Shown here in pieces: positions 34,491-41,811 of a DNA stretch of 64,000 bases. The DNA lies in NCBI RefSeq assembly GCF_025398155.2, contig NZ_CP104562.2, forward strand, positions 3,038,001 to 3,102,000, written 5' to 3'. The DNA is from Roseateles amylovorans. Its GTDB lineage: Bacteria > Pseudomonadota > Gammaproteobacteria > Burkholderiales > Burkholderiaceae_C. How positions within the stretch are numbered: position 1 is the stretch's first letter; every line of letters starts with the position of its first letter. Under the pieces are notes generated by a model. That model had not been told where the DNA came from, searched no databases, and saw only the letters and a program-made list of their open reading frames with translations. Position numbers and translations under genes: made by a program.

Positions 34491-35975
34491 TCAGGCGCCG
34501 GCGGAGGAGGTCGATGGGCGGACCGATCGCAGCGCCGGATACAGCGCGCGGAACTGGGTCAGCCGTTCGGCCAGCACGCCTTGGCGTGCCGGCTGCGGTT
34601 CGAAACGTCGGGTCACGGCGGGGCGCACGCAGGCTTGCGATTCGCTGGCCCCGGCGGCCATCCAGGCCAGGCGGGCCGCGCCAAGGGCGCCGCCGGCATC
34701 GGCGTCGGCATGCTGGACGATCTCCACACCCAGCGCATCGGCCATCAACTGCGCCCAGAAATTGCTCCGCGCACCGCCGCCCACGAAGGACAGCTCACGC
34801 ACCTGGGTGCCCGCGGCCTGCAGTGCTGCCAGGCCGTCGGCCATGCCGAAGGCCACGCCTTCGAGCACCGCATAACCGCCGTGAGCGCGGGTGGTTTCGT
34901 GGGTCAGTCCATGCAGCGAGCCGGTGGCAAAGGCGTCGTTGTGCGGCGTGCGTTCGCCGGCCAGGTAGGGCAGGAACAGCGGGGCGCGTGCCAGGTCTTG
35001 CGCGTTCAGCGCTTGCACTTCCGCCAGCAGCGCGGCCTCGTCGGCCGCACCACTGAAGTGGCAGAACCAGCGCAGGCCGCTGGCGGCGGTGAGCATCACG
35101 CTCATCTGATGCCAGCGGTCGGGCAGGGCATGGCAGAACGCATGCACCGCCGAGGACGGATTGGGGCGGAACCGGTCATTGGCGACGAACAGCACGCCAG
35201 AGGTCCCCATCGAGATGAAGCCCGCGCCCGGCGCGGTCGCGCCGATGCCGATGGCGCTGGCCGCGTTGTCTCCGGCGCCGCCGGCCACCGCCACTTCGGG
35301 CGCGAGGCCCCAGTCGCGGGCCAGTTCCGGCCGCAGGGAGGCGCTGGCGCGATTGCTCTCGACGATGCGCGGCATGTGCGCGCGGGTCAGGCCGCCGGCG
35401 GCGAGCAGTTCATCGGACCAGTCGCGCGCCGCCACGTCCAGCCACAGGGTGCCGGCGGCGTCGGACGGATCGCTCCATTTCTCGCCGGTCAGGCGCAGCC
35501 GCAGATAGTCCTTGGGCAGCAGCACGGTGCGGGTGCGGGCAAACAGCTCGGGCTCATGGCGGCGCACCCACAGCAGCTTGGGCGCGGTGAAGCCGGGCAT
35601 CGCCAGGTTGCCGGCGATCTCGTGCAGACGCGGCGCGGCCTGGGTCAGCTCATCGCACTCCGCATGGCTGCGGCCGTCGTTCCAGAGGATGGCCGGACGC
35701 AGCACCTGGTCGGCCTCGCCCAGCAGGACCGCGCCATGCATCTGGCCGGACAGGCCGATCGCCCGCACCTGGGCAAAGGCGTCCGGCGCGGCCTGGCGCA
35801 GTTGGGCCACGGCCTGCAGGGTGGCGGTCCACCAGTGTTCGGGGTCCTGTTCCGACCACAAGGGCTGCGGCCGGGACACGGTCAGCGGCGCGGCGGCACG
35901 GCCGCGCACCTGGCCGTGGCCGTCCAGCAGCAGCAGCTTGATTTCGGAGGTGCCGAGATCGATTCCCAAAAACAT
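34491..35975 (-). CDS. xylB: Xylulokinase
   Basis: Cytoplasmic FGGY-family kinase phosphorylating D-xylulose, the second step of xylose use. At 494 aa it is the usual length. The N-terminal phosphate-binding motif FLGIDLGTSEIKLLLLD is followed by QVRAIGLSGQMHGAVLL (xylulose-binding MHG) and ILWNDGRS. The FGGY signatures are VAVAGGAGDNAASAIGIG and the C-terminal ELSFVGGGARSNFWAQLMAD. The ATG at 35975 overlaps the xylR stop by one base (TAATG), so it is translationally coupled to the regulator. xylA follows. A second, generic FGGY kinase role is unlikely given the neighbours. Confidence 0.96.
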   Translation of the reverse strand: MFLGIDLGTSEIKLLLLDGHGQVRGRAAAPLTVSRPQPLWSEQDPEHWWTATLQAVAQLRQAAPDAFAQVRAIGLSGQMHGAVLLGEADQVLRPAILWNDGRSHAECDELTQAAPRLHEIAGNLAMPGFTAPKLLWVRRHEPELFARTRTVLLPKDYLRLRLTGEKWSDPSDAAGTLWLDVAARDWSDELLAAGGLTRAHMPRIVESNRASASLRPELARDWGLAPEVAVAGGAGDNAASAIGIGATAPGAGFISMGTSGVLFVANDRFRPNPSSAVHAFCHALPDRWHQMSVMLTAASGLRWFCHFSGAADEAALLAEVQALNAQDLARAPLFLPYLAGERTPHNDAFATGSLHGLTHETTRAHGGYAVLEGVAFGMADGLAALQAAGTQVRELSFVGGGARSNFWAQLMADALGVEIVQHADADAGGALGAARLAWMAAGASESQACVRPAVTRRFEPQPARQGVLAERLTQFRALYPALRSVRPSTSSAGA

Positions 35976-37231
35976 TACAGCGACTCCTCGGCGTCTTCGG
36001 TGGTGGTGGGTAGGGCAGAGCGGCTGCCGCTGGCCAGCGGCAGTTGCGGACGGGTGACCCGATAGCGCGCCAGCGCGGCGGCGCCGGCGGCCACCGCATC
36101 CGCGCCGAAGCGGGAGGTGCGGACCACCGGCGGCGCCAGATTGGCGGCCTGGGCATAGTCATTCAGGGTGGTGAGCGCAGGCTGCAGGAAGTCCTCGCCC
36201 AGTTCCACCACCGCGCCGCCCAACACGATGGCGGCGGGGTCGTAGGCGGTGGCCAGGTTCTGTAGCAGCACGCCCAGGTAGCGACCGGCGGCGGCCACCG
36301 ACAGCAAGGTGCCGGGGTCGCCATCGACCAGCCGGGCGCGGACCTCCGCCAGCGAATGCGGGCCGGGCTCGGCCGCCTCGTCGGGCCGCAGCATGGCGCG
36401 CATGCCGATCAGCGCTTCGGCGCAGCCGCGGCGGCCGCAGGAGCAGCGCGGGCCATCGATCTGCAGCACCATGTGGCCGACTTCGCCCGCAAAGCCGCGA
36501 TGGCCGGTCAGCAACCGGTCGCCGACGATCACGCCCGCGCCCACGCCCTGGTTGATGCTGACGTACAGCAGCGGATCCACCGGCTTGGCGGCGGCATTGA
36601 ATTCCATCTCGCCGAGCGCGGCGACATCGGCTTCGTTCTGCAGATACAGCGGCGTGTCGGCCAGCGGCGTGTCCTGCAGTTTGTCGGCCAGCCAGGCGCC
36701 CACCGGCAGGTCCCGCCAGCCCAGGTTGGGCGCGAAGTGCAGGACGCCCAGGTTCTCGTCCACCCCGCCGGGCAGACCCACGCCGATGCCGATGATGCGG
36801 TGCGAGGCTTCGAGCTGCCCGCGCACCTTGAGCAGCAACGAGGCCAGCACGCCGATGCTGGACTTGGCCGAGCGGCTGGCGCCGTAATGGGCGACCGCGC
36901 GGGCACGGATCTCACCGGTCAGCGAGGTGGCCACCACCCGCACCGATTCAATGCCGACTTCCGCGCCCAGCAGCAGCAGGCGCTCAGGATTGATGAACAG
37001 CGGGGTGGGGCGGCGGCCGAGGTCGCCGGTGGGGACAACGATGCTCTCGATCAGCCAGCCTTCGGCGATCAATTCGCGCACCAGCAGGCTGATGGTCGAC
37101 TTCGTCAGCCCGACTTCCGCCGCCAGATCGGCGCGCGACAGTCCGGGATGGACGCACAGATGGCGCACCAGCGCCATCCGGTTGATGACCTTCAACAGCT
37201 GTTGGCTTCCGCCAGATTCGGGCTGCTGCAC
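35975..37231 (-). CDS. xylR: ROK family xylose-responsive regulator
   Basis: A ROK-family repressor of the XylR/NagC type, 418 aa from GTG 37231, which has CAGGAGACAACG directly upstream; an earlier start at 37324 lies in the promoter region. The winged helix-turn-helix is at about residues 18-60 (LVRHLCVHPGLSRADLAAEVGLTKSTISLLVRELIAEGWL). The ROK sugar-kinase-like domain follows, with GIGVGLPGG, LQNEADVAALGE, INQGVGAGVIVGDRLLTGHRGFAGEVGHM and the zinc-binding CSCGRRGCAEA. It heads the operon with xylB and xylA and probably represses it, released by xylose. An inverted repeat at 37283-37311, just upstream, is a candidate binding site. This is a different family from the AraC-type XylR of enterobacteria. 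Confidence 0.9.
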   Translation of the reverse strand: MQQPESGGSQQLLKVINRMALVRHLCVHPGLSRADLAAEVGLTKSTISLLVRELIAEGWLIESIVVPTGDLGRRPTPLFINPERLLLLGAEVGIESVRVVATSLTGEIRARAVAHYGASRSAKSSIGVLASLLLKVRGQLEASHRIIGIGVGLPGGVDENLGVLHFAPNLGWRDLPVGAWLADKLQDTPLADTPLYLQNEADVAALGEMEFNAAAKPVDPLLYVSINQGVGAGVIVGDRLLTGHRGFAGEVGHMVLQIDGPRCSCGRRGCAEALIGMRAMLRPDEAAEPGPHSLAEVRARLVDGDPGTLLSVAAAGRYLGVLLQNLATAYDPAAIVLGGAVVELGEDFLQPALTTLNDYAQAANLAPPVVRTSRFGADAVAAGAAALARYRVTRPQLPLASGSRSALPTTTEDAEESL

Positions 37232-37649
37232 CGTTGTCTCCTGTTTTTGATGTCCACGGGTCAAGCCGCAGACTGGGATGAATATTAGTTCGACCGTTGC
37301 ACGAAATAAATGCGGGAGAAACACCTAGGGCATGGTTACGTTCGGATGCAAGGGCTTCAGAGCGACACAGAAGGCCCTAAGGAGGCGGCATTGCGCGACC
37401 TGCGAACCAAGGGGGCTACAGGCAGTGACTTGGCGCCGCTCATCTGCCGCGATGCGACTGCAGCGGCGCGACCGAAAAGACGCGACCGCAGAAGCGCGAC
37501 TATGCGCACAGCAAGCGATGGTTCTTAAGCGTTCCCTAATGCGCAGGTGGGACCGTAGGGCCATGGCATCCCAGGCAATCCCGCCGACGGATGCCAACCA
37601 GACACCGCGACGGTTGTTCCGCCACGGGCTGACGACAAGGAGTTTGATC
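37232..37649. other. Divergent promoter region between xylR and a small exported protein gene
   Basis: No gene is supported in these 418 bases. The xylR-proximal 90 bases are clearly more AT-rich than the surroundings and hold the operator candidate at 37283-37311. The remaining stretch contains an ACCTAGGGCA word at 37321-37330 and many GCGAC-type words. No strong -35/-10 pair was found. Confidence 0.45.
37283..37311. promoter_or_regulatory. Candidate XylR (ROK) operator
   Basis: TATTAGTTCG (37283-37292) and CGAAATAAAT (37302-37311) form an imperfect inverted repeat (7 of 10 positions) around a 9-nt spacer, 52-80 nt upstream of the xylR GTG, in an AT-rich island. Known ROK-type XylR sites in Firmicutes have the same TTAGTTT...AAACTAA character. 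Binding is inferred. Confidence 0.45.
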
Positions 37650-37979
37650 ATGAGCAAAACGACTTCGGCCTGGACTTTGGTTGCCGCGTTCGCAGCGGCC
37701 TCGGCGCAAGCGGCGCCGGTGACGGAAGAGCTGGACCGACGCGCGGACCGTCGAGCGCAGGTGAACGAGCAATTGCGTGCGGTGGAAGTCGAGCTCTACT
37801 GCGACCACTCGCAGCAGGCGATGTCGATGATGCGAGAGGCCCGCCGGCAGTTGCTGGCGCAACGCGACGAGGCGGCGGCGGGCAAGGTTCGTGGCTTGGA
37901 GCAGGCGATCTGGCTGGTGCGGCATGGCGACACCGCCGAGGCGATCGCCACGCTGGAATCGGCCCGCGCGCAGGGCTGA
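37650..37979 (+). CDS. Small periplasmic helical protein, unknown function
   Basis: A 109-aa protein with a clear signal peptide (MSKTTSAWTLVAAFAAASAQA, cleaved before APVTEE). ATG 37650 follows CAAGGAGTTTGATC, a strong site; the longer open frame upstream lacks one. The mature part is highly charged and helical: ELDRRADRRAQVNEQLRAVEVEL, one cysteine (YCDHS), then MMREARRQLLAQRDE and RGLEQAIWLVRHGDTAEAIATLESA. The latter resembles a lone TPR-like helical hairpin. I do not recognise a family. It is divergent from xylR and is followed by a 12-bp stem-loop at 38041-38073, suggesting a single-gene transcript. Confidence 0.65.
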   Translation: MSKTTSAWTLVAAFAAASAQAAPVTEELDRRADRRAQVNEQLRAVEVELYCDHSQQAMSMMREARRQLLAQRDEAAAGKVRGLEQAIWLVRHGDTAEAIATLESARAQG

Positions 37980-37990
37980 TGCTGAAGGTT

Positions 37991-38025
37991 GAGCGCTGAG
38001 CGCAGAGCGCAGAGCGCAGAGCGCT
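37991..38025. repeat. Heptamer tandem repeat
   Basis: Five consecutive 7-bp units: GAGCGCT, three copies of GAGCGCA, then GAGCGCT. The first and last units complete the palindrome AGCGCT, so the ends can pair. It starts 12 nt after the stop of the small periplasmic protein gene. Confidence 0.8.
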
Positions 38026-38040
38026 CGGCATCGATGAACC

Positions 38041-38073
38041 AGGCCGCAGCGGTGGGGTTGCCCGCTGCGGCCT
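38041..38073 (+). terminator. Terminator-like stem-loop
   Basis: A perfect 12-bp stem (AGGCCGCAGCGG 38041-38052, CCGCTGCGGCCT 38062-38073) with a 9-nt loop lies 62 nt downstream of the small periplasmic protein gene. No T-run follows, so termination would be weak or factor-assisted. Confidence 0.5.
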
Positions 38074-38550
38074 GATCTCCGCTTGAAGGTCCCCGTCTGT
38101 CGTCCACATCGCGGCGACGGCGACTGAGCCCGCTAGCGCGAGCGCCGGACTGCCGCACAGTCTTGCGCACGATGCACCCAGCCACGCCGGGAAGGCGTTG
38201 AAGGTGATCGGGAGGACCGTCGATCTGCGGGTGATCCGAGCGCGCGTTCAGGGCCGCTGCGCCGGTGTTTTCCGGGTTCGGGTAATCCCCCATTCAGCAG
38301 CCACATTCGCTCGTCCAATAATAGAAACGCCGTTTCAATAAAGACGCAACCTCGATTCAATCTTCTCCGATGACAACGACTCGGAGGCGGCGAACGAAGG
38401 TTTACTGCGTCGAATGCTCCATCTTCGGGACCGAACGCCTTCGAACTGTCAGCGACAGGCAAGCACGCTGACAGTTTGTGGAAGGTCGGTGCCGATGTCG
38501 GCCCGGCCGGTGCTTGCCGAAGAGCCCTCAACGGGCATGGAGACACAGAG
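38074..38550. other. Upstream region of the pectate lyase gene
   Basis: No gene is supported. The stretch 38300-38400 is the most AT-rich in the neighbourhood and contains a 13-bp perfect palindrome (38324-38336). An antisense open frame across this region has no ribosome-binding site and continues into the pectate lyase gene, so it is rejected. Confidence 0.5.
38317..38343. promoter_or_regulatory. Palindromic operator candidate upstream of PL3
   Basis: GAAACGCCGTTTC (38324-38336) is a perfect 13-bp palindrome around one central base. Its AT-rich flanks extend the symmetry (AATAATAGAAACG left, CGTTTCAATAAAG right). It lies about 215 nt upstream of the pectate lyase ATG. It resembles KdgR (IclR-family) and some LacI-family sites for pectin and sugar genes. 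No matching regulator gene is adjacent. Confidence 0.5.
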
Positions 38551-39264
38551 ATGAAGCAATGGCAACGATGGGCTGTCGCGGCGGCCTGGATGTGTGGTGC
38601 GAGCGCGGCGATGGCCACCATCACGGTGACCGGTTCCCGGGACTTTGGCGGTGAGAAGGTCGGCACGTCCTGTTCGGGCGGCGATGAGAGCCAGCAACCC
38701 GTCATCCTGATCAAGGACGGCGGCACGGTCTCGAATGTGGTGCTGGCGGCCGGCAAGGCGGCCGACGGCATCCATTGCGAAGGCAGTTGCACCCTGAAGA
38801 ACGTCACCTGGGAGGACGTCTGTGAAGACGCCGCGACCATGAAGGGCGGCTCGGGCAAGACCATGAACATCAATGGCGCCACGGTCAACAACGCCGACGA
38901 CAAGATCTTTCAGCACAACGGCATCGGCAGCAAGGTGAACATTTCCAATGTCACCGTCAACGGCACCAACGGCAAGCTCTATCGCACCTGCGGCAATTGC
39001 TCGAGTCAGGGCAAGCGCACCGGCGCGATCACCGATGTGACGGTCAACGGCACCATCAAGTCGGGCCTGGCGGGCGTCAACAAGAACTACGGCGACACGG
39101 TGAGCATCCGCAAGGTGAAGTGGAAGAACTTCGACGTCAACAAGACCAAGGTCTGCGTGCCGTTCAACGGCGTGATCAAGGGCAACGGCGAAGCCAAGGA
39201 ACTGCCGGTGGAGTGGGGCACCACCACCTGCAATGTGAGCAAGACCGACATCACGAAGTTCTGA
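38551..39264 (+). CDS. Secreted pectate lyase, PL3 family
   Basis: A Ca2+-dependent polygalacturonate lyase of family 3, 237 aa, exported (MKQWQRWAVAAAWMCGASAAMA). ATG 38551 follows GAGACACAGAG. The right-handed beta-helix shows family blocks DGIHCEGSCTLKNVTWEDVCEDAAT, NNADDKIFQHNG, GKLYRTCGNC and SGLAGVNKNYGD. Eight or more cysteines form the disulfide set usual for this family, and the ADDK region carries calcium-binding acids. It is compact and has no carbohydrate-binding module. The next gene, a large propeller protein, begins 7 nt after the stop, so they form an operon. Pectin accompanies xyloglucan in primary plant cell walls, so it complements the 17-37 kb locus. Confidence 0.9.
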   Translation: MKQWQRWAVAAAWMCGASAAMATITVTGSRDFGGEKVGTSCSGGDESQQPVILIKDGGTVSNVVLAAGKAADGIHCEGSCTLKNVTWEDVCEDAATMKGGSGKTMNINGATVNNADDKIFQHNGIGSKVNISNVTVNGTNGKLYRTCGNCSSQGKRTGAITDVTVNGTIKSGLAGVNKNYGDTVSIRKVKWKNFDVNKTKVCVPFNGVIKGNGEAKELPVEWGTTTCNVSKTDITKF

Positions 39265-39271
39265 GTCCGGG

Positions 39272-41803
39272 ATGCGCCGCGCCGTCGTTTCCGCGATGCT
39301 GGTGATCGCGGGTGCGTGCGGCGCGGCCTCCGGCGTGGCGGCCGACTCGGGCCGCGACGTCCGCTCACCCGGCACGTCCGACACGAGCGGGCCCTCCGCC
39401 TGGCGGGCAGAAGTCCTCAATCCGCATTGGCGCGCGGGCCTGGCCCTGCCGGCCGATGGCGGTGCGCTGATGTGGGGCACGGATGCGATGCTGTGGCGCT
39501 TGCGGCGAACGCCGGGCGACTCGGCAGCACCCGGTGAACGTGAGCGTGAGGGCCGCGCTGCTGCGCAAGCAAAGCAGGTCTCGCTCGATGCAGACCGTGA
39601 CCTGATCGATCTGCCGCACAGCGGCGCGATCCATGACCTGGCGCTGCTGTCCGATGGGCAGGATGCAGTGGCGGTCGGCGCCCAGGGTCTGTTCCTGCAC
39701 AGCGAGGACGCCGGCAGGCACTGGCGGGTGCCGTTGCCGACGGTGCAGGACACCGGCGCGATGGTGGAAGGAAGCGCTTCTGCTCCTGCCGCCGAGAGCG
39801 ACCTCTTTCGAACGCGGCACTGGTTCGGCATTGCGCACCAGGGCAGAGACGTGCTGGTGATCGGCGACCAGGGCGCGCTGGTGCACAGTGCCGACGGCGG
39901 CCGGCACTGGAGGCCATTCCCCATGCCCGCCGAAGCGGTCGGCAGTGAATGGACCGGCGTGGCCCCGGATGGGCGTGGCCAATGGTGGCTGTCAACCGCG
40001 CAAGGGCAGGTCTGGCACACCGACACCGATCTCGCCGCCTGGCGAATGCAGCGCCTGGGGGCGAGCGTCGAAGCGCTGAGCGCCGACGGGGACCGCGCCT
40101 GGGCCGCCACGGTGGATGGCCGACTCTGGTCGTTGGTGTCGATGGCCTCGCCTCAGTCGGAACCCCACTTGCCCCGGACCGCCGACGCAGCGTCCGCAGC
40201 CCGGTCACCGCGCCACGCCGTGCCGCCATCGCATCGCTGGACCCGTGCGCTGATCAGCGCCGGAGACCACCGCTATCACCGCATCCAGCGCATCGGCGAC
40301 CGCTGGGTCGCCTTCGGCAGCCACGGGCGCTGCCTGTGGTGGCGCGACACGTCGCTCGCCGCGCGCCCGGTCTTGCACAGCTGCCGACTGCCGACCGCAT
40401 CCACCGTGCTCGCCTTGGCCGCGGACGTCCGCACCAGCCGCTGGATGGCCGCCGGCGAGGGCGGCCTGCTGATGGAAAGCCGCACCCAGGGGCGACAGTG
40501 GCGATCGGTGCGCCATCCTGTGCTGCAGGATCCGCAAGTGCGGGGTCGCAGCCTGCAGGTGGTCGTGGTGTCCGGCCACACCTGGTGGATCGCGGGCGAA
40601 TCCGGTGTGGTGCTGCGTGCCGATGGCCCGGCGCGGGACTGGCGCATCGTGCACAGCGCGCCGTCCGGTCATGTGCATGAGATCGCGGATCTGGGCGACG
40701 GTCGGCTGGTCGCGGGCCTGACCGATCGCTGGATGGCCCGTTCCGACGACCACGGCCGGCATTGGCGCAGCCACCAGTTTGTCCAGTTGCATGAACCCGC
40801 CTATCTCTTCAGAGTCAAAGCGGTGGGTGGCCGCGTGGTGGTGGGCGGCGGTCACGCGGCGGTGCTGGTGTCGACCGATGGCCAGCACTGGCGCAGCGAC
40901 AGCCTGGGCGATGGCGCCGATCATCTGGAGGCGTTGACCGCCGCGGGCCGCGAGGACGTCTGGCTGTTCGGCAGCGGGGGGCTGGTGACCCAGGTCGATG
41001 CGGCCGGCGCACGATGGCAGCGCCACCAACTGGTCGATACGACGACCACCCTGTTCGGCGGTTTGATGCTGGACCGAGGCCCCTTGCTCTTTGGTGAACA
41101 GGGCGTGCTGACTTGGCGCAGCGAGGACGGCGCGAACTGGTTCCGTCGGTCGCTGGGCGGCTCGACCTTGCATGCCGGTGCCGTGACGCCGGACGGTCGG
41201 GCGGTGGTGCTGGCGGGCGACAGTGGACAGTTGTGGCGGGTGACGCTCGACGGCGATCAACCGACCGGCGCGGCAGAGTTGCTGCCGCTGCCCGGCGCCT
41301 CGGCGACCGTGGGGGGCTGGCGCTTTGTGCGGCGCAGCGCCGATGGACAGCGCTTGATGGTCGGCAGTACCCGCGGCGCGTTCTGGCGCAGCGATCGCAG
41401 CGGGCGGCAGTGGGAGGCGGTCGAGACCGGCACCGCCGCCGGACTGCGGGCGCCGGTGCGCGATGACCGCCGGCAGCGTTGGTGGATGCCCGGCCGAGAC
41501 GGTGTGCTGCTGACCAGCGCCGATGACGGCGCCACTTGGCAACGCGTGTTCACCCGCACCGCCGAACATCTGCGCGGCGTGATCGTGGCGGACGAGGACG
41601 GCCTGAACGGCCAAGCCGGCGGTGATGGATCCCTCCTGCTCTACGGCGATCGCCTGGTGCGGTTGACGCCGATGAGCACCGATCGCCTCCAGACGTCGAC
41701 GCGATCGAGGGGCATCCAACGGGATGGCGATCTGAGACCATCCGTCGCTGCATCCCCGATGGACACAATGAAAAACCGCCATCCGGTCGACGATGGCGGA
41801 TGA
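39272..41803 (+). CDS. Large secreted Asp-box/YCF48-like beta-propeller protein
   Basis: An 843-aa exported protein (signal ending SGVAADS) built of repeated short beta-strand words of the Asp-box/BNR type: SEDAGRHWRVPLP, SADGGRHWRPFP, SDDHGRHWRSHQF, STDGQHWRSDSL, SEDGANWFRRSL, SADDGATWQRVF, alternating with VGAQGLFLHS, IGDQGALVHS, GESGVVLRA and GEQGVLTW strands. The GDxGxxxxSxDGGxxW pattern recalls the photosystem II assembly factor YCF48 family, with enough copies for two propellers. No sialidase RIP motif or catalytic set was found, so an enzyme role is unsupported; binding or scaffolding is more likely. It follows the pectate lyase by 7 nt and is followed by an exported protein of unknown family after 8 nt. 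Its last 11 codons overlap an antisense hairpin. Confidence 0.72.
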   Translation: MRRAVVSAMLVIAGACGAASGVAADSGRDVRSPGTSDTSGPSAWRAEVLNPHWRAGLALPADGGALMWGTDAMLWRLRRTPGDSAAPGEREREGRAAAQAKQVSLDADRDLIDLPHSGAIHDLALLSDGQDAVAVGAQGLFLHSEDAGRHWRVPLPTVQDTGAMVEGSASAPAAESDLFRTRHWFGIAHQGRDVLVIGDQGALVHSADGGRHWRPFPMPAEAVGSEWTGVAPDGRGQWWLSTAQGQVWHTDTDLAAWRMQRLGASVEALSADGDRAWAATVDGRLWSLVSMASPQSEPHLPRTADAASAARSPRHAVPPSHRWTRALISAGDHRYHRIQRIGDRWVAFGSHGRCLWWRDTSLAARPVLHSCRLPTASTVLALAADVRTSRWMAAGEGGLLMESRTQGRQWRSVRHPVLQDPQVRGRSLQVVVVSGHTWWIAGESGVVLRADGPARDWRIVHSAPSGHVHEIADLGDGRLVAGLTDRWMARSDDHGRHWRSHQFVQLHEPAYLFRVKAVGGRVVVGGGHAAVLVSTDGQHWRSDSLGDGADHLEALTAAGREDVWLFGSGGLVTQVDAAGARWQRHQLVDTTTTLFGGLMLDRGPLLFGEQGVLTWRSEDGANWFRRSLGGSTLHAGAVTPDGRAVVLAGDSGQLWRVTLDGDQPTGAAELLPLPGASATVGGWRFVRRSADGQRLMVGSTRGAFWRSDRSGRQWEAVETGTAAGLRAPVRDDRRQRWWMPGRDGVLLTSADDGATWQRVFTRTAEHLRGVIVADEDGLNGQAGGDGSLLLYGDRLVRLTPMSTDRLQTSTRSRGIQRDGDLRPSVAASPMDTMKNRHPVDDGG
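41771..41799 (-). terminator. Minus-strand rho-independent terminator inside the propeller gene end
   Basis: An 8-bp stem (CCGCCATC 41776-41783, GATGGCGG 41792-41799) with an 8-nt loop; on the minus strand it is followed by TTTTT (complement of 41771-41775). It overlaps the last codons of the propeller gene. It would stop antisense transcripts coming from the minus-strand genes beyond 43 kb. Confidence 0.55.
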
Positions 41804-41811
41804 GGAGACCC

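Noticed and set aside
38133..38903. Minus-strand open frame across the pectate lyase promoter
   Set aside because: It has a short hydrophobic start but no ribosome-binding site, runs antisense into PL3, and its downstream part is Arg/Ser-rich without motifs.
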